Assembly: GCA_030262795.1 (NCBI GenBank) | Contig: JAJSZO010000031.1 | Coordinates: forward strand, 1-16,909 | DNA: 16,909 nucleotides | From: Deltaproteobacteria bacterium | GTDB taxonomy: Bacteria > Desulfobacterota > Desulfobacteria > Desulfobacterales > ETH-SRB1 | Direction of reading: 5' to 3' | Part shown: in pieces, positions 15,165-16,909 of the stretch | Layout of the letters: every line of letters starts with the position of its first letter | Numbering within the stretch: position 1 is the first letter of the stretch | Translations under genes and position numbers: made by a program | Notes under the pieces: generated by a model | Told to the model about the DNA's origin: nothing | The model's database searches: none | What the model saw: the letters and a program-made list of their open reading frames with translations, nothing else

Positions 15165-15440
15165 ATGTTTGATAAAAAAAGTCGCTACGAAAAATTAGAA
15201 ACCTATAAAGTTGCTGACCGAAGAGAACGTACAGTAGTTGTTGTTCCAGCGCCACCAGCACCTGATCAGACTGCATTGGGTTTGCACATAATGAAACAAG
15301 GGCAAAGGCTTGATCACCTGGCGCTGAAATATCTTGACGATTCAGCAGGATATTGGCGTATTTGTGAAATGAATGACGTGATGTTACCTGAAGCATTAAC
15401 TGAGGCTCAGGAAATCGCAATTCCAAGAAAAAGGTCATAA
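15165..15440 (+). CDS. Small LysM-like baseplate protein
   Basis: This 91-aa protein has a flexible N-terminus (about 1-38, ending VVVVPAPPAPD) and one LysM-like fold: LHIMKQGQRLDHLALKYLDD...YWRICEMNDVMLPEALTEAQEIAIP. In contractile systems this type of LysM unit (as in T4 gp53 and the C-terminus of Pvc7) holds the wedge and hub together rather than binding cell wall. AGGAG with a short spacer precedes ATG 15165. It is followed after 2 nt by the hub gene. The separation from the CIS_tube domain is a gene split relative to Pvc7. Confidence 0.83.
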   Translation: MFDKKSRYEKLETYKVADRRERTVVVVPAPPAPDQTALGLHIMKQGQRLDHLALKYLDDSAGYWRICEMNDVMLPEALTEAQEIAIPRKRS

Positions 15441-15442
15441 AA

Positions 15443-16501
15443 ATGGGATTAAGAATTGCAATTGCCGTAAACGGCAGTAGTGATGAGGAATTGGCACAGG
15501 CGTCCACTGTTGAGATTTCCGAACGCATGGGCGAAACCACCACTTTCAGTATCCGCTATGAGCTGGATATCAGTGAAGGTGATCTGCCATTGCTTATTGA
15601 TGGTCGGTTGGATGCGGGTTCAGAACTCTCTATTTTAGTCCCTTTGGGTGACTCAACGCACTGTCTCGTTAAAGGTCCTGTGCACGGTCAGAATATTCAT
15701 TTTGAACACGGTGGAGCCGGGTCATGGGTTGAAATAAGAGGATCAGATACTTCTATTATCATGGATCGAGTTACTAAATCTGTTGTTTGGTCTGATGTAA
15801 AAGATAGCGAAGCTGTGCAAAGCATCCTGGGTAATTATGGTTACACACCGGATGTACAGATTACTTCCGCCGGTCATTTTGAGAATAAACATGTACTCAT
15901 ACAGCGCGAAAGCGATCTCGGTTTTATTCGTCGTCTGGCTCGTCGTAATGGGTTTCATTTTTGGGTAACATCTGATGAGTTTGGAACCGAGACTGCCCAT
16001 TTTAAACGTCCGCCATTAGAAGGCAGTATTTCTGCGGAGCTGGTAATTAATTTGGATTCCCCCAATTTAGCATCACTTGATATTGAATGGGATGTTGAGC
16101 GTCCAACCAGTATGGAAGGGAAACAGCTTGATCTTAATTCAAAAACAGATATGGATGTCGCTGTTAATCAAACGCCACAATCCGTCTTGGGAGATCGTGG
16201 TTTAAACGCAATTACCGGCGACATTCGTTCAGTTCATCTATCTGCACCTGCTGATGATGCCGGTGATATGCAGGCACGAGGCGAAGCAGCGCTTATCGAA
16301 GCTGATTGGTTTATTCGTGCAAACTGCCAAACAACTTTAGAAAATTCAGGAGCACTGGTAAGAGCTCATACCGTTTTAGAACTACGCGGCGCTGGCAGCC
16401 GTTTTAGTGGAAAATATTATGTTGCAGGAGTAAGGCACTCTATTAATGCAACGGAGCATCGCATGGAATTGGAATTAGTTTGTAATGGCTGGGGAGGATA
16501 A
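15443..16501 (+). CDS. Baseplate hub protein, phage late control gene D family (gp27/VgrG N-terminal-like)
   Basis: This 352-aa protein has the gpD/VgrG hub pattern. A beta-rich N-terminal domain is followed by the hallmark VLIQRESDLGFIRRLARRNGFHFWV (about 151-176), a short helical-beta middle, and a C-terminal domain ending GSRFSGKYYVAGVRHSIN...HRMELELVCNGWGG. It forms the trimeric adaptor between spike and hexameric tube. AAGG lies about 8 nt before ATG 15443. The next gene begins at its stop codon. No extra effector domain is attached. Its length is normal for stand-alone hub proteins. Confidence 0.93.
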   Translation: MGLRIAIAVNGSSDEELAQASTVEISERMGETTTFSIRYELDISEGDLPLLIDGRLDAGSELSILVPLGDSTHCLVKGPVHGQNIHFEHGGAGSWVEIRGSDTSIIMDRVTKSVVWSDVKDSEAVQSILGNYGYTPDVQITSAGHFENKHVLIQRESDLGFIRRLARRNGFHFWVTSDEFGTETAHFKRPPLEGSISAELVINLDSPNLASLDIEWDVERPTSMEGKQLDLNSKTDMDVAVNQTPQSVLGDRGLNAITGDIRSVHLSAPADDAGDMQARGEAALIEADWFIRANCQTTLENSGALVRAHTVLELRGAGSRFSGKYYVAGVRHSINATEHRMELELVCNGWGG

Positions 16502-16502
16502 C

Positions 16503-16909
16503 TTGGAAAATAACCTTAATGAACTCCTGGTTGATTGGATACGTAATCGTTATTTTGGTAAATATAGAGGTCTTGCAGTGGACAACAGCGATCCGACTTC
16601 TCGCGGCAGAATCAAAGTCAGAGTACCAGCCGTTTTGGGAGATTTAGAGATTTGGGCCATGCCCTGTGTACCCTATGCTGGAAATGGTGTCGGATTCTAC
16701 TGTCTGCCGGAACCGGAAACCGGCGTATGGATTGAGTTTGAGGCTGGCGATCCTTCCTATCCGATCTGGACAGGCTGTTTCTGGGCTGACAATGAATTGC
16801 CCGATGATTCTGATGCTAACCTGAAACTCTGGAAGACCGAATCAGTTACACTGCGAATAGACGACAGCGCCGATGAAGTCTATTTGGAAAATAGCGGCGG
16901 GTCTAAGTT
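16503..16909 (+). CDS. Spike / baseplate assembly protein V (gp5 OB-fold), 3' end missing
   Basis: I place the start at TTG 16503, 5 nt after a strong GGAGG (16493-16497), giving MENNLNELLVDWIRNRYFGKYRG, which fits how these proteins begin. An in-frame ATG at 16485 would add six residues but overlaps the hub gene by 17 nt and has a weak ribosome site. The visible part has the gpV OB-fold signature: RGLAVDNSDPTSRGRIKVRV, WAMPCVPYAGNGVGFYCLP and GVWIEFEAGDPSYPIWTGCFW. The last residues (SVTLRIDDSADEVYLENSGG) look like the beginning of the trimeric beta-helix. The frame is open at the window edge after 135 codons. Confidence 0.9.
   Translation, partial: MENNLNELLVDWIRNRYFGKYRGLAVDNSDPTSRGRIKVRVPAVLGDLEIWAMPCVPYAGNGVGFYCLPEPETGVWIEFEAGDPSYPIWTGCFWADNELPDDSDANLKLWKTESVTLRIDDSADEVYLENSGGSK

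Noticed and set aside
4027..16909. Prophage or R-type tailocin interpretation
   Set aside because: No head, packaging, lysis or integrase genes; DUF4255, AAA+ and DUF4157 together are typical of eCIS.
4027..16909. Type VI secretion interpretation
   Set aside because: A single large phage-type sheath, gp19-like tube, DUF4255 and stand-alone gpD/gpV rather than TssB/TssC, Hcp, VgrG, ClpV and membrane-complex genes.

Overview
The window carries most of one extracellular contractile injection system (eCIS) locus: a phage-tail-derived, headless contractile machine. The diagnostic set is a tail sheath, tail tube, T4-type baseplate proteins, a DUF4255/Pvc16-type tube terminator, an AAA+ ATPase, a hub (gpD) protein, a spike (gpV/gp5) protein and two DUF4157 (eCIS core domain) proteins. 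No capsid, terminase, portal, integrase or lysis genes are visible, so this is not a prophage. The host is a bacterium with moderate-to-low GC, strong AGGAGG-type ribosome sites, and abundant palindromic miniature elements. The combination fits environmental bacteria, but the sequence alone does not settle the phylum.

Layout. Minus strand, 1-1650: a DUF4157 protein running off the left edge, with a second HExxH site in its C-terminal half, probably an effector of the system. It may be preceded by one or two tiny coupled ORFs (1653-1878). 1894-4012 is a decayed, insertion-rich spacer. It holds a frameshifted transposase C-terminus, an outer inverted-repeat element (2187-2724) with two smaller palindromic elements nested inside it (2222-2446 and 2538-2652), coding-like debris, a partial repeat copy, and a near-consensus sigma70-type promoter (3373-3401). 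Next comes a DUF3467-family gene (3568-3924) that has suffered compensating frameshifts and whose C-terminus is replaced by a 106-bp inverted-repeat element. Plus strand, 4027-16909, is the structural operon: sheath, tube, a 204-bp palindromic element, gp26-like baseplate/chaperone, disordered basic protein, DUF4255 terminator, AAA+ ATPase, small conserved-looking protein, DUF4157 protein, a 296-bp gap with a small reading frame, the CIS_tube/gp53-like baseplate protein, LysM protein, gpD hub, and the start of the gpV spike, which runs off the right edge.

How the genes work together (family knowledge plus inference). The tube polymerises on a baseplate built from the hub, spike, LysM/CIS_tube and gp26-like proteins. 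The sheath assembles around it and the DUF4255 protein caps it. The AAA+ ATPase is thought to act in assembly or sheath remodelling. DUF4157 proteins are core eCIS partners, often fused to toxin domains, and are the best cargo candidates here. gp25-like, gpJ-like, tape-measure and fibre genes are not in the window and presumably lie to the right.

No rRNA, tRNA, CRISPR array or convincing rho-independent terminator was recognised. The most interesting items are the two putative DUF4157 effectors, the palindromic element inserted between the tube gene and the rest of the operon, and the DUF3467 gene whose tail is encoded by a transposable element.
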